Source: a bacterium
Lineage (GTDB): Bacteria > Krumholzibacteriota > Krumholzibacteriia > JACNKJ01
Direction: 5' to 3'
Length of the DNA stretch: 35,534 nt
Assembly (NCBI GenBank): GCA_024231955.1
Contig: JAAEPZ010000146.1
Location: 1-35,534, forward strand
Part shown: piece after piece, positions 24,279-31,223 of the stretch
How positions within the stretch are numbered: position 1 is the stretch's first letter
Layout of the letters: the number at the start of each line of letters is the position of its first letter
Position numbers and translations under genes: made by a program
Notes under the pieces: model-generated
Database searches by the model: none
What the model was told of the DNA's origin: nothing
What the model saw: the letters and a program-made list of their open reading frames with translations, nothing else

Positions 24279-25146
24279 CCAGTTTCTCCTTGATGCCGCA
24301 AAGATCGAACAACTCCCGTTGTCCCGGAATGTCCATGGTGTGGAAGAACGGTTGGTTTTCCATCAGCAGCTTCAGGTCAGAGGGAAAGTCGGGGTCATCC
24401 ATGCGTTGGGCTATCACGTGGAAATAGTGTTCCCGCAACAGCCCGCAGTGATACATGCAGGCCAGATACAGACTGCTGGTCCATACGGCCTGGTGAACTT
24501 CGGTCAGGTCATGGTCCAGCAGGGCGACCAGGGACTCCTTGGCGTCCACGACGATATTCAGTTGCTGGCTGTGCCAGTGGATCAACACATCTTCGGCGCC
24601 CGGTGGATAGACTACATTGACGCCTGGCAGGTGGCAGGGGACATAGGTCTGCAGGTAAACTTCCACGCCGCGAGCGACCGCGTCCTCAATCGCCGGTAAA
24701 ACCGCTGCCATGGTTTTGGGAAAAGCGTCGATGACGGCGATCTTCCGACAGCCGGCCAACATCGTGCGGCATTTTTCGAGAACCAGCGGAACCGATTGTA
24801 GATGGTAGACGCCCTGATCGGGTTGCATGGCTCCGATCTCGGCCAACGCGTCCTCCGCCATCCGGGTTTTGTCCAGCCAGTCGGAGCGCAGGTGGCCCAT
24901 AAACTCCGACGGAGGGATCGGCCGGCACAGACGCGTTGATCCTTCGTCGACCATGACCGCTCCCTTGCGCGTCAGGGTGTCGATGGCCTTGTAGACATTG
25001 GCGGTCGGACGTCCCAGTTGTGTGCCGATCTTGTACGCAGTGACCGGCTCGCTGACCTGAAGCAGGAAGATATACACTTCGCTTTCCAGGCGGTTCAGAC
25101 CCAGGGACTGGAGCAAGGTGTTGATTTGGCTGAATTTTGAATCCAT
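24262..25146 (-). CDS. TrmB-family transcriptional regulator
   Basis: A 294-residue regulator. Residues about 10-80 are the TrmB winged helix: LQSLGLNRLESEVYIFLLQV, VTAYKIGTQLGRPTANVYKA, IDTLTRKGAVMVDEGST. Residues about 120-290 resemble the C-terminal PLD-like sensor of TrmB relatives: CRKIAVIDAFPKTMAAVLPA, IEDAVARGVEVYLQTYV, HWHSQQLNIVVDAKESLVAL, VHQAVWTSSLYLACMYH. TrmB proteins sense small molecules, often sugars, but the ligand here is unknown. The start is ATG 25146, with no ribosome-binding site upstream because the promoter -10 box ends only 6 bases before it. It is the first gene of a two-gene unit with the CPBP protease and is probably autoregulated. Confidence 0.85.
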   Translation of the reverse strand: MDSKFSQINTLLQSLGLNRLESEVYIFLLQVSEPVTAYKIGTQLGRPTANVYKAIDTLTRKGAVMVDEGSTRLCRPIPPSEFMGHLRSDWLDKTRMAEDALAEIGAMQPDQGVYHLQSVPLVLEKCRTMLAGCRKIAVIDAFPKTMAAVLPAIEDAVARGVEVYLQTYVPCHLPGVNVVYPPGAEDVLIHWHSQQLNIVVDAKESLVALLDHDLTEVHQAVWTSSLYLACMYHCGLLREHYFHVIAQRMDDPDFPSDLKLLMENQPFFHTMDIPGQRELFDLCGIKEKLDESKT

Positions 25147-25152
25147 GCGGGC

Positions 25153-25181
25153 AGTATAATAGTTTACTACTATTACGTCAA
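25153..25181 (-). promoter_or_regulatory. Promoter with operator palindrome, probably giving a leaderless mRNA
   Basis: On the minus strand TTGACG (25176-25181), a 17-base spacer and TATACT (25153-25158) form a near-consensus sigma70-type promoter. The spacer carries a perfect 7-bp inverted repeat, TAATAGT/ACTATTA with a 5-base centre (25157-25175), placed where a bound repressor would block polymerase. Only 6 bases separate the -10 box from the regulator's ATG, so transcription should start at or next to the start codon. Confidence 0.75.
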
Positions 25182-25525
25182 GCCACTGGTACGATTTAGT
25201 TGACGGTTCGACTGATCCGGTCATCGAGAAGCGAGGCAGCAGCCGTCAAGATCCCGGGAAAGTATCAAGCGGACGCGCGGTCATGTCTTCAGACACTTTT
25301 CCTGCACGCAGTTCCATGAGCCCCAATGCCGACCAATCTTGTCTTAACGCCTGCCTTTAGCTCGGAGCTCAAGGACTCGGGCTTTGCGCTGAGCAGCTGT
25401 CAGCTTTTTTGCGGATGTCGTGTTGTTGTTCGTCACGGGGGAAGTGTGGCAATGTTCTGGCTGTGTTGCCTAGATTATAGGTCGGTCCCAGAGGTGAGCA
25501 TCGAAGACCACTACATCGTAACGAC
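25182..25525. other. Gene-free stretch upstream of the regulator
   Basis: No complete gene is supported. It contains the short remnant frame at 25344-25436 and, on the plus strand near 25390-25410, a 5-bp hairpin GCTGA/TCAGC followed by six T, too weak to call a terminator. Confidence 0.45.
25344..25436 (-). pseudogene. Possible fragment of a helix-turn-helix protein
   Basis: A 30-residue frame beginning GTG reads TNNNTTSAKKLTAAQRKARV, then LELRAKGRR and a stop. The sequence has the look of the N terminus of a small DNA-binding protein (TAAQRKARVLELRAKGRR.. precedes the turn helix in many such proteins). It is cut before the helix-turn-helix and has no ribosome-binding site. Weakly supported. 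Confidence 0.22.
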
Positions 25526-26455
25526 TTAATTATTTTTTATCGAGACAACAATGAAAGCAGCTAAATTAGATACCGCAGGGATGAATAATACCAGTAACGC
25601 TCGCCAACCACTCAAAAACCGATTGCTACTCTTTGATGCGTTTCGAACGATTTGCTCTATTTCCTTTGGCAGGAACATCAATTTGGTTTTCTCAGATTCC
25701 ATGGAAACAAATCGCCAAGGGAAACAGGCCATTTCCCCTTCAACATACACATTCCCAGAATCCGGAACGTATCCTGACATTTCCAGATATGCCTCTACTA
25801 CAAACACATCAGACAATCCCGGAGGAGCAGCACAAACGGCCTTCAATCTTGCATGTTTGTATAATTCAGGCTTATTAATATAGTATTTCCGAACATTTGG
25901 AATCATGAAGTCTCCATCCTGATGCCAGCTCTCTTCACTTGGATAGACAGAAAGAGTTTTACTGAACGGCCACTCAGCACCATCTGGGGCGATGACTTCC
26001 GAAATCCGAAGAGTCCCGGATCCTGATTGGGAGAACACACCCTTCAGTGTCTTCTCCATTGCTAGAATGTCTAGTTCGCATTCCTCGGATCCAATCTTTC
26101 TGCGTAGATAGAGGTAATTTTGCACTACTGCAGCTTGGTCAGAGTCCAATTCCGCGACAACCTCCGGGCCAGCAAACCGATCACCAAACTCTGCGAAATA
26201 CAATCCCGTACCTATAACCAATAGAAAAGAGCTAAGCAAAACGGCACACCATTCTCCTTCACCACGCAGATATGTTGAGGGCTGACCTTTCAGCAAGAAG
26301 TGAACAAGTATGGCGAAAACCACGAGTGCTATTAACCAGTCAAATGGGAACAATAACGGGTTCTCTGAGAGGTGCCCTGAAATAGCTATTATTATTGCGA
26401 TGGGCAAACAGTTGCACAGGATAAACACATACATAATACTACAGAACCGCCTCAT
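25526..26455 (-). CDS. Membrane protein of unknown function
   Basis: A 309-residue protein that I do not recognise, in DNA somewhat AT-richer than its surroundings. The ATG at 26455 has AGGAG 8 bases upstream. Hydrophobic segments lie at about residues 6-26, 39-56, 69-86 and 285-303. Between the third and fourth is an extracytoplasmic-looking domain of about 190 residues rich in acidic and aromatic residues, with cysteines at C125, C209 and C242 by rough count. The order three helices, soluble domain, one helix suggests a polytopic sensor or accessory protein. It is divergent from nothing and not obviously in an operon. No family motif was found. Confidence 0.65.
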   Translation of the reverse strand: MRRFCSIMYVFILCNCLPIAIIIAISGHLSENPLLFPFDWLIALVVFAILVHFLLKGQPSTYLRGEGEWCAVLLSSFLLVIGTGLYFAEFGDRFAGPEVVAELDSDQAAVVQNYLYLRRKIGSEECELDILAMEKTLKGVFSQSGSGTLRISEVIAPDGAEWPFSKTLSVYPSEESWHQDGDFMIPNVRKYYINKPELYKHARLKAVCAAPPGLSDVFVVEAYLEMSGYVPDSGNVYVEGEMACFPWRFVSMESEKTKLMFLPKEIEQIVRNASKSSNRFLSGWRALLVLFIPAVSNLAAFIVVSIKNN

Positions 26456-27119
26456 AAAATGCTCCTATTCTTAAATTAAAGGCTATCTAAAGATATGCAG
26501 TATGGAAGAATCGCATACGTCCCCACCATTGTCAATCATCCCTCTTCGACACTACAGCTCGGACTCAGGGTTCCGAAATGCCAGCTTCTGCAACTAAGCA
26601 GGCGTTGCCGTATACCAGACCTTCCCGGACTGTCCGTGCTATCGTATGCGTGTTAACCTGGTAGGTCAGTCATGTCTGGAGATACAGATTACGGAAGAGG
26701 TGTTACGCGAGAGTACACTGATGTGAATTTCGGTATAATCGTGTCCGTCGGGGGCGTTGTTTAAGTCGGAATCAGGAAATGGTTGAGGGTTGGTGAAGAG
26801 CATATTTGGAGCGACTGCCAGGTTAATACAAATAATGCTTACATTGAAGAATGACCCTCCAAGATGGATCTTGAGCACGGAAAGGGGCTTTGAAATACCT
26901 ATCCCTCGACGGACATTCATGGTCTTCTCCAGTTGCCTGCTCCTCCTTCAATACAGTCTCAATCCGGCGACCACTAATTCAGGTGGAATCAGACATGTTG
27001 CATCAGAATATGAGACGCGGCTTGGGGGCCATGCTGGAGTATTGCTACAGTTTCGGCAGGTAACTATGTCGCCGCAGAGGGAACCCGTACGAACCTTGTA
27101 AGCGATCCATAGGTAAACG
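26456..27119. other. Gene-poor stretch
   Basis: About 660 bases without a recognisable gene. One small minus-strand frame at 26666-26920 has a plausible start and is listed separately. No repeat, hairpin with T-tail or element end was identified. Confidence 0.45.
26666..26920 (-). CDS. Small hypothetical protein (doubtful)
   Basis: An 84-residue frame starts at ATG 26920 after GGAGAAGACC, a fair ribosome-binding site. Its middle, GGSFFNVSIICINLAVAPNM, is mildly hydrophobic, but no signal peptide, domain or similarity to neighbours is visible. It may be a chance frame in gene-poor DNA. Confidence 0.22.
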   Translation of the reverse strand: MNVRRGIGISKPLSVLKIHLGGSFFNVSIICINLAVAPNMLFTNPQPFPDSDLNNAPDGHDYTEIHISVLSRNTSSVICISRHD

Positions 27120-28655
27120 CTAGTGCTTGGCCGAGTATTCAAACGCATCTCCAGGATTTTCGGCACAGAAGACCTCACAACTGAAGCCAGATGATATGAT
27201 TGTCGCCGCAACGTTTCCATACAGCCCCTCTCGACGTTCAGGGTCGAGCAGGCAAATCGATTGTGGCTTGAGTGTGTGAATGAGTTTGAGAAAGTCGTCG
27301 GTATCAGTACCAGGTTCGGGAATCGGTACGAATGCCAGGTCCGGACCTCTTGGATTCATCGCGACAAGACTGCTCACCTTACTGATGAAGGCCTGTGGAT
27401 CCTGCACATTAAAACCTTGGTAATAAATTGTCATATCGTCGGCCTCGAGGAGATAGGCCTGTGCTGGGAACCCGGCAAATGCGTCGATCGCGTGGACCTT
27501 TATCCCCCGGATGTCCTGCTCCGAATCCGGCTCCAGATACAAGTACGCCTCTGCTGCCCTGAACGCATCCTGCCGTTGGTGGACAAAGGCGGCATCGGCC
27601 GCGTGATCGGCCAGCTTATGCACATAGGTCAGCTCGCCCGGTTGGCCGTGATAGCACGTGTACAGGCCCAGAAGATGCTGATCGGCCACCTCCGCTGGCG
27701 TCAGAAAACCGTTGAGCAACGATGGTTGTGTCGGCCGATTGACATCAAAGGCTTCGGCGTCGAAAACCAACAAATGCCCCTGAATCCGAACGGCCCAGCC
27801 ACGGTTCTTCAGGTACCAGGCCACAGCATCTGCGGACTCCATTTCCCGGGTTATCTGCGGCGATTGGACTTTGAGACCGGCATGGTTGTCAGCTTGATCA
27901 GCACCGTGATCGAGCAGAAAATCCGCCACCTGTTGATGGCCATATCGTGCGGCAGAATATAGAGCGGTTTTGCCTGACGCATCGCGCTTGTTTATCCGGC
28001 CGCCGGCTGACAGAACCAGCTTGGCGATGTCCAGGTTGCCGGCCAGACAGGCTGCATGCAACAGCGATCGCCCACTCTGCTGCTCTTGGATATCAACCCG
28101 TGCGCTGGAATTCAGCAGTGTAGCCACAACATCCAGATGTCCGTTGGTTGTTGCCACCATGACCGGAGATGTGCCCAACGCATCGATGGAATCAACGCTC
28201 CCGCCGGCTTGAAGGATCTTTCGTACGGCGTCGACTCTGCCGAGTTCAGCGGCCAGGTTCAAGGGTAGCCGTCCCATCCCGTTTTGCGTTGCGACGTCTG
28301 CACCGTGGTCAAGCAGGACATTTGCAATTTCGGTAACGCCAAACAAAAGGGCCAGATCCAGCGGGGCCAAACCCGACGGACTGCGCAGATTCACATCAGC
28401 GCCATGTTCAAGCAAACACTGAACGATGGACAGGTGTTGACCAAACAGTGCGTAGTTCAGCGGCGACCCCATGGCAGCCATCGCATCGACGAGGGATGCA
28501 TCCTCGGCAATGGCCTGCTGCAGTTGCTCCAGATCTCCAGCATGTGCCAACTGGTGTATCGATCCAGCCTGCACCGACACCGTCATGCACAGCGTTATCA
28601 CCATCACGAGTAAAACCTGTCGATGGATTCCAGATAAACGTATCCTATTGAGCAT
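27120..28655 (-). CDS. Exported ankyrin-repeat protein with degenerate metallo-beta-lactamase-like domain
   Basis: A 511-residue protein with a signal peptide (QVLLVMVITLCMTVSVQA, cleavage after VQA); start ATG 28655 behind AAGAAAGGG. Residues about 36-270 are seven ankyrin repeats, e.g. PLNYALFGQHLSIVQCLLEH, PLDLALLFGVTEIANVLLDH, ALYSAARYGHQQVADFLLDH. Residues about 280-510 resemble the UlaG-type metallo-beta-lactamase fold: AVAWYLKNRGWAVRIQGHLL, VFDAEAFDVNRPTQPSLLNG, DDMTIYYQGFNVQDPQAFIS, GPDLAFVPI. The metal-binding HxHxDH expected after the second strand is replaced by YTCYHGQPGE, so it is probably not an active hydrolase. It is the last gene of the BlaI-M56 operon, 65 bases behind the M56 gene, suggesting a periplasmic partner of that sensor. 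Confidence 0.8.
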   Translation of the reverse strand: MLNRIRLSGIHRQVLLVMVITLCMTVSVQAGSIHQLAHAGDLEQLQQAIAEDASLVDAMAAMGSPLNYALFGQHLSIVQCLLEHGADVNLRSPSGLAPLDLALLFGVTEIANVLLDHGADVATQNGMGRLPLNLAAELGRVDAVRKILQAGGSVDSIDALGTSPVMVATTNGHLDVVATLLNSSARVDIQEQQSGRSLLHAACLAGNLDIAKLVLSAGGRINKRDASGKTALYSAARYGHQQVADFLLDHGADQADNHAGLKVQSPQITREMESADAVAWYLKNRGWAVRIQGHLLVFDAEAFDVNRPTQPSLLNGFLTPAEVADQHLLGLYTCYHGQPGELTYVHKLADHAADAAFVHQRQDAFRAAEAYLYLEPDSEQDIRGIKVHAIDAFAGFPAQAYLLEADDMTIYYQGFNVQDPQAFISKVSSLVAMNPRGPDLAFVPIPEPGTDTDDFLKLIHTLKPQSICLLDPERREGLYGNVAATIISSGFSCEVFCAENPGDAFEYSAKH

Positions 28656-28720
28656 GATGTGCCCTTTCTTTATCGATTGTGGCGGCCGCTCGGCCAACCA
28701 TGGGAGTTTAGTTGAAAGCC

Positions 28721-30361
28721 TTATTTGCTTTGGGGGGTTCGCAAGGGAATGAGGTTATCGTTATCGGGGACGATTGATCGGGGAATGGACTTCAGAAGAA
28801 GCGGACCGACCGGCTCAATGCTGGATGAATCGTCGACCAACAAGGCCAGGATGGGCCCCGCCGAGGTATTGACATCCATGCGCAGCAAACCGATACCACC
28901 TTCATACTTCCGGATCTTCAGCCGACCATCCTGCTCGGCCAATACGATGGTTTGGGTCAAGTCGCTGGCCACCGCCCGGCGCTTACCGGCCGGACCGACT
29001 TTCCCAATGTCGATTTTCCGGCTTACAACATAGTGCCGCCCCTCCATCCGACACTCGGCCATCCGGACGTTGTAGGTCAGGGCGGCCGGACTGTCGGCTC
29101 GAATCATGTTGAGCGTACTGCGCATGACCCGATCTCGGCGGTTCGGCGGCCAGGTCTCAAATGTTACCGCAGGGTCCTGGAAGTAGTCGGCGACCAGGAA
29201 TCGTTGTGCGATAGCGTCGTAATCATCGCCACGATTAAGCGCCTTGTGGAAGTCGTCGAGCAGGGTGTTGATGGTCTCCATTTGGGCGGCCTCGACACCG
29301 ACGGTTTCATTGGCGAAGATCTGCATGCCGGCCAGGGGCAAAATCATAAGCAGGGCCACACCCAACCAAATGACCTGCTTGTTGGCCGGGACACAGGCAC
29401 GTTGTCCACTTCCGCTAACGATGGACATGATTCTTTCCTCCACGGTTGTTCTTTGAGCCATGGCGACCTGTAGTTCGGGCAGCCACCGTCGGGTTCGGGC
29501 GGTCCGGGCGATTTCCAAAAGAACACCCGCGTAGTCTGAGGCCCGGATGCCGGCATTGATCACACGGTCATCACTGGCCCGCTCCCGTTCGAGCAACATT
29601 TGGCGGCGGGTCCACCAGACCAGTGGGTTGAACCAGTAGACGATGGCCGCCAGGTAGGCGATTCCGGTTGATACCGTATCCCAGCGCTGAATATGGGCCA
29701 ACTCGTGCAGGAGCACGATTCGGAGTTTTTGTGCGGACCATTGCAGGGCATCAGTCGGCAGAATGATTTTGGGTCGCAGGCAGCCCCAGGTAAAAGGAAC
29801 CACCGCGCGATGGCTGATCACGACACTGACGGTTTGTTTGACGCCCAGTTGCCGCCGACTCTCCCGGATAAGATCGACACAGTGTTTTTCACTAACCGGG
29901 CGGGCAACGGCGAGGATTCGGACCACAACACCCAGGCCCGCAGACAAACGCGCGCAAACCAGAACTGCGCCGACAAACCAGAAACCGTTCAACAGGGCGA
30001 TCCAAGGAACCCTCAACGGGGAATCGACGATGGCCGGCCGACCGATGAACGGCCCTGCGGCGCTATCGACGAGAGCCCCGGACAAGAGCGGCAAGTCGAT
30101 TTGCCACTGGCTCTCAAATAAGACCAGGGAGGGCCCGGGGCAGAGCGGGGCCAAGACGGTAAACAGAGGCAAGGCCATGCTTGTGGCCAGTGCCAATCCC
30201 AGAACCAGATGACGTCCGGCTGCAGACGCTCGCTGTGCGGTTCGCAGGATCACAAACGCACATGCAAACACTACCGTGGTCTTGAGAATCACCTCTAGGT
30301 GAAAGGTCGGGTTGGTCACATCGCCCCAAAGTGTGGGCCATATATCGGCAAGGTAAGACAC
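28721..30361 (-). CDS. M56 (BlaR1/MecR1-like) membrane metallopeptidase with C-terminal extension
   Basis: A 546-residue inner-membrane protein. Helices lie near residues 24-40, 50-70, 120-145 and 350-370. The zinc site is V-L-L-H219-E220-L-A-H223-I-Q-R-W-D, followed by YWFNPLVWWTRRQMLLERER and ASDD, which supplies the third ligand: the BlaR1/MecR1 pattern. Instead of a penicillin-binding sensor the protein ends with a ~170-residue extracytoplasmic domain (LDDFHKALNRGDDYDAIAQR, FLVADYFQ, ..MVVSRKID), which looks like an NTF2/SnoaL-type cone or similar ligand pocket (inference). GTG 30361 lies 2 bases past the repressor stop, so they are coupled. On sensing its ligand it should activate and cause cleavage or release of the BlaI-type repressor. 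Confidence 0.85.
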   Translation of the reverse strand: MSYLADIWPTLWGDVTNPTFHLEVILKTTVVFACAFVILRTAQRASAAGRHLVLGLALATSMALPLFTVLAPLCPGPSLVLFESQWQIDLPLLSGALVDSAAGPFIGRPAIVDSPLRVPWIALLNGFWFVGAVLVCARLSAGLGVVVRILAVARPVSEKHCVDLIRESRRQLGVKQTVSVVISHRAVVPFTWGCLRPKIILPTDALQWSAQKLRIVLLHELAHIQRWDTVSTGIAYLAAIVYWFNPLVWWTRRQMLLERERASDDRVINAGIRASDYAGVLLEIARTARTRRWLPELQVAMAQRTTVEERIMSIVSGSGQRACVPANKQVIWLGVALLMILPLAGMQIFANETVGVEAAQMETINTLLDDFHKALNRGDDYDAIAQRFLVADYFQDPAVTFETWPPNRRDRVMRSTLNMIRADSPAALTYNVRMAECRMEGRHYVVSRKIDIGKVGPAGKRRAVASDLTQTIVLAEQDGRLKIRKYEGGIGLLRMDVNTSAGPILALLVDDSSSIEPVGPLLLKSIPRSIVPDNDNLIPLRTPQSK

Positions 30362-30363
30362 GT

Positions 30364-30753
30364 CTATTTCCCATCCCGTCTGGCATTGTCGATGATCTGT
30401 TCAAGACGTATGAAATCATCATCGGACAACTTTGTATCCGGCATCTCCAGCAGCGCGGAAACGACACCGTCGACCGAGTTGTCGAAGAATGTGCTCATCA
30501 GGTGTCGCAGGGCCGATTGCCGGGCTTTGGTCGCCGAAATCGTCGGTTTGTAGACGTATCGCGGCCCCTGTTCGATGTGGGACAGCAGCCCCTTGTCCTC
30601 CAGCACCCGCAACTGGGTCCGTACCGTCGAATAGCTCGGTGGATCCGGTAAAGCTTTTTGGATTTCGGCCGCAGAAGCATGTCCCTTGGCGAAAAACAGA
30701 TCCATGATCTGTCGTTCCCGACGACTCAAATTCATTAGACGCTTGTCGGCCAT
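30364..30753 (-). CDS. BlaI/MecI-family transcriptional repressor
   Basis: A 129-residue winged-helix repressor. The family pattern is complete: LSRRERQIMDLFFAKGHASA, AEIQKALPDPPSYSTVRTQL, RVLEDKGLLSHIEQGPRYVY (recognition helix and wing), then the dimerisation helices KARQSALRHLMSTFFDNSVD and LEQIIDNARRDG. The start at ATG 30753 is chosen for AGGAG 7 bases upstream; a further in-frame start two codons earlier lacks that spacing. It is the first gene of a three-gene operon and should bind the three operator copies at 30819-30897, autorepressing the operon until the M56 protein triggers its inactivation. Confidence 0.92.
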   Translation of the reverse strand: MADKRLMNLSRRERQIMDLFFAKGHASAAEIQKALPDPPSYSTVRTQLRVLEDKGLLSHIEQGPRYVYKPTISATKARQSALRHLMSTFFDNSVDGVVSALLEMPDTKLSDDDFIRLEQIIDNARRDGK

Positions 30754-30818
30754 GTTCACTCCTGGCTGGGGTGTGTTGTGGGCTGTGATCGTCCCTTACG
30801 ATCCTGCTGTGAACCTGT

Positions 30819-30897
30819 TGTGTTATAAACATCGCACTGTGCTATTTATATAGCACAGCGTGAATCGTGTCAAGGGGCTTGTGTTATTTTTATCGCA
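30819..30897 (-). promoter_or_regulatory. Promoter and three BlaI-type operators of the repressor operon
   Basis: Promoter on the minus strand: TTGACA (30868-30873), 17 bases, TATAAA (30845-30850). Three top-strand copies of an 18-bp site agree with TGTGyTATnnnnATmGCA: 30819-30836 (TGTGTTATAAACATCGCA), 30838-30855 (within the palindrome CTGTGCTA/TAGCACAG, 30837-30858), and 30880-30897 (TGTGTTATTTTTATCGCA). The middle, most symmetrical copy covers the -10 box, one lies just downstream of the expected start, and one upstream of the -35 box, 42 bp (four helical turns) from the middle copy. Confidence 0.85.
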
Positions 30898-31223
30898 GCA
30901 ATTGGTCTGGAGACGGAATCGTCAGCCAGTAGTCAATCCGATTCGTTTCCTGAATTAGTCCTGCCAAGTGGCTTCTTCTTCAGAACCTCCCGGCTACCAT
31001 ATGCCAGAAAACTCTACTCATATCATGTGTTCGATACAGGGGAGCTTACGCAAGCAAGTGGCGAGAAAGAAGAGCAGGTAAAGGTCGTCAACATGAGTCA
31101 GCCGAAACTCAAGTGACCGAGGCTACCTACGTGGTCCAGCTATATTGGGGCACAGCACACTCTTACTACTCTCCCGGTTCCCGTACTGAAAGCTGAAGAA
31201 CTACCAGAATACAATTGTGTAAA
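30898..31223. other. Gene-free stretch between the repressor operon and the 1307-residue gene
   Basis: About 325 bases with no coding frame, hairpin with T-tail or repeat that I can support. It lies upstream of the minus-strand repressor operon and downstream of the minus-strand VCBS gene. Confidence 0.5.

Noticed and set aside
25385..25412. Hairpin GCTGA/TCAGC followed by six T
   Set aside because: Only five pairs and no plus-strand gene upstream; too weak for a terminator.
26880..26912. Short similarity to the end of the long dispersed repeat (GGGGCTTTGAAAT..CTATCCCTC)
   Set aside because: About 33 bases with several mismatches and a gap, no continuation on either side; may be chance.
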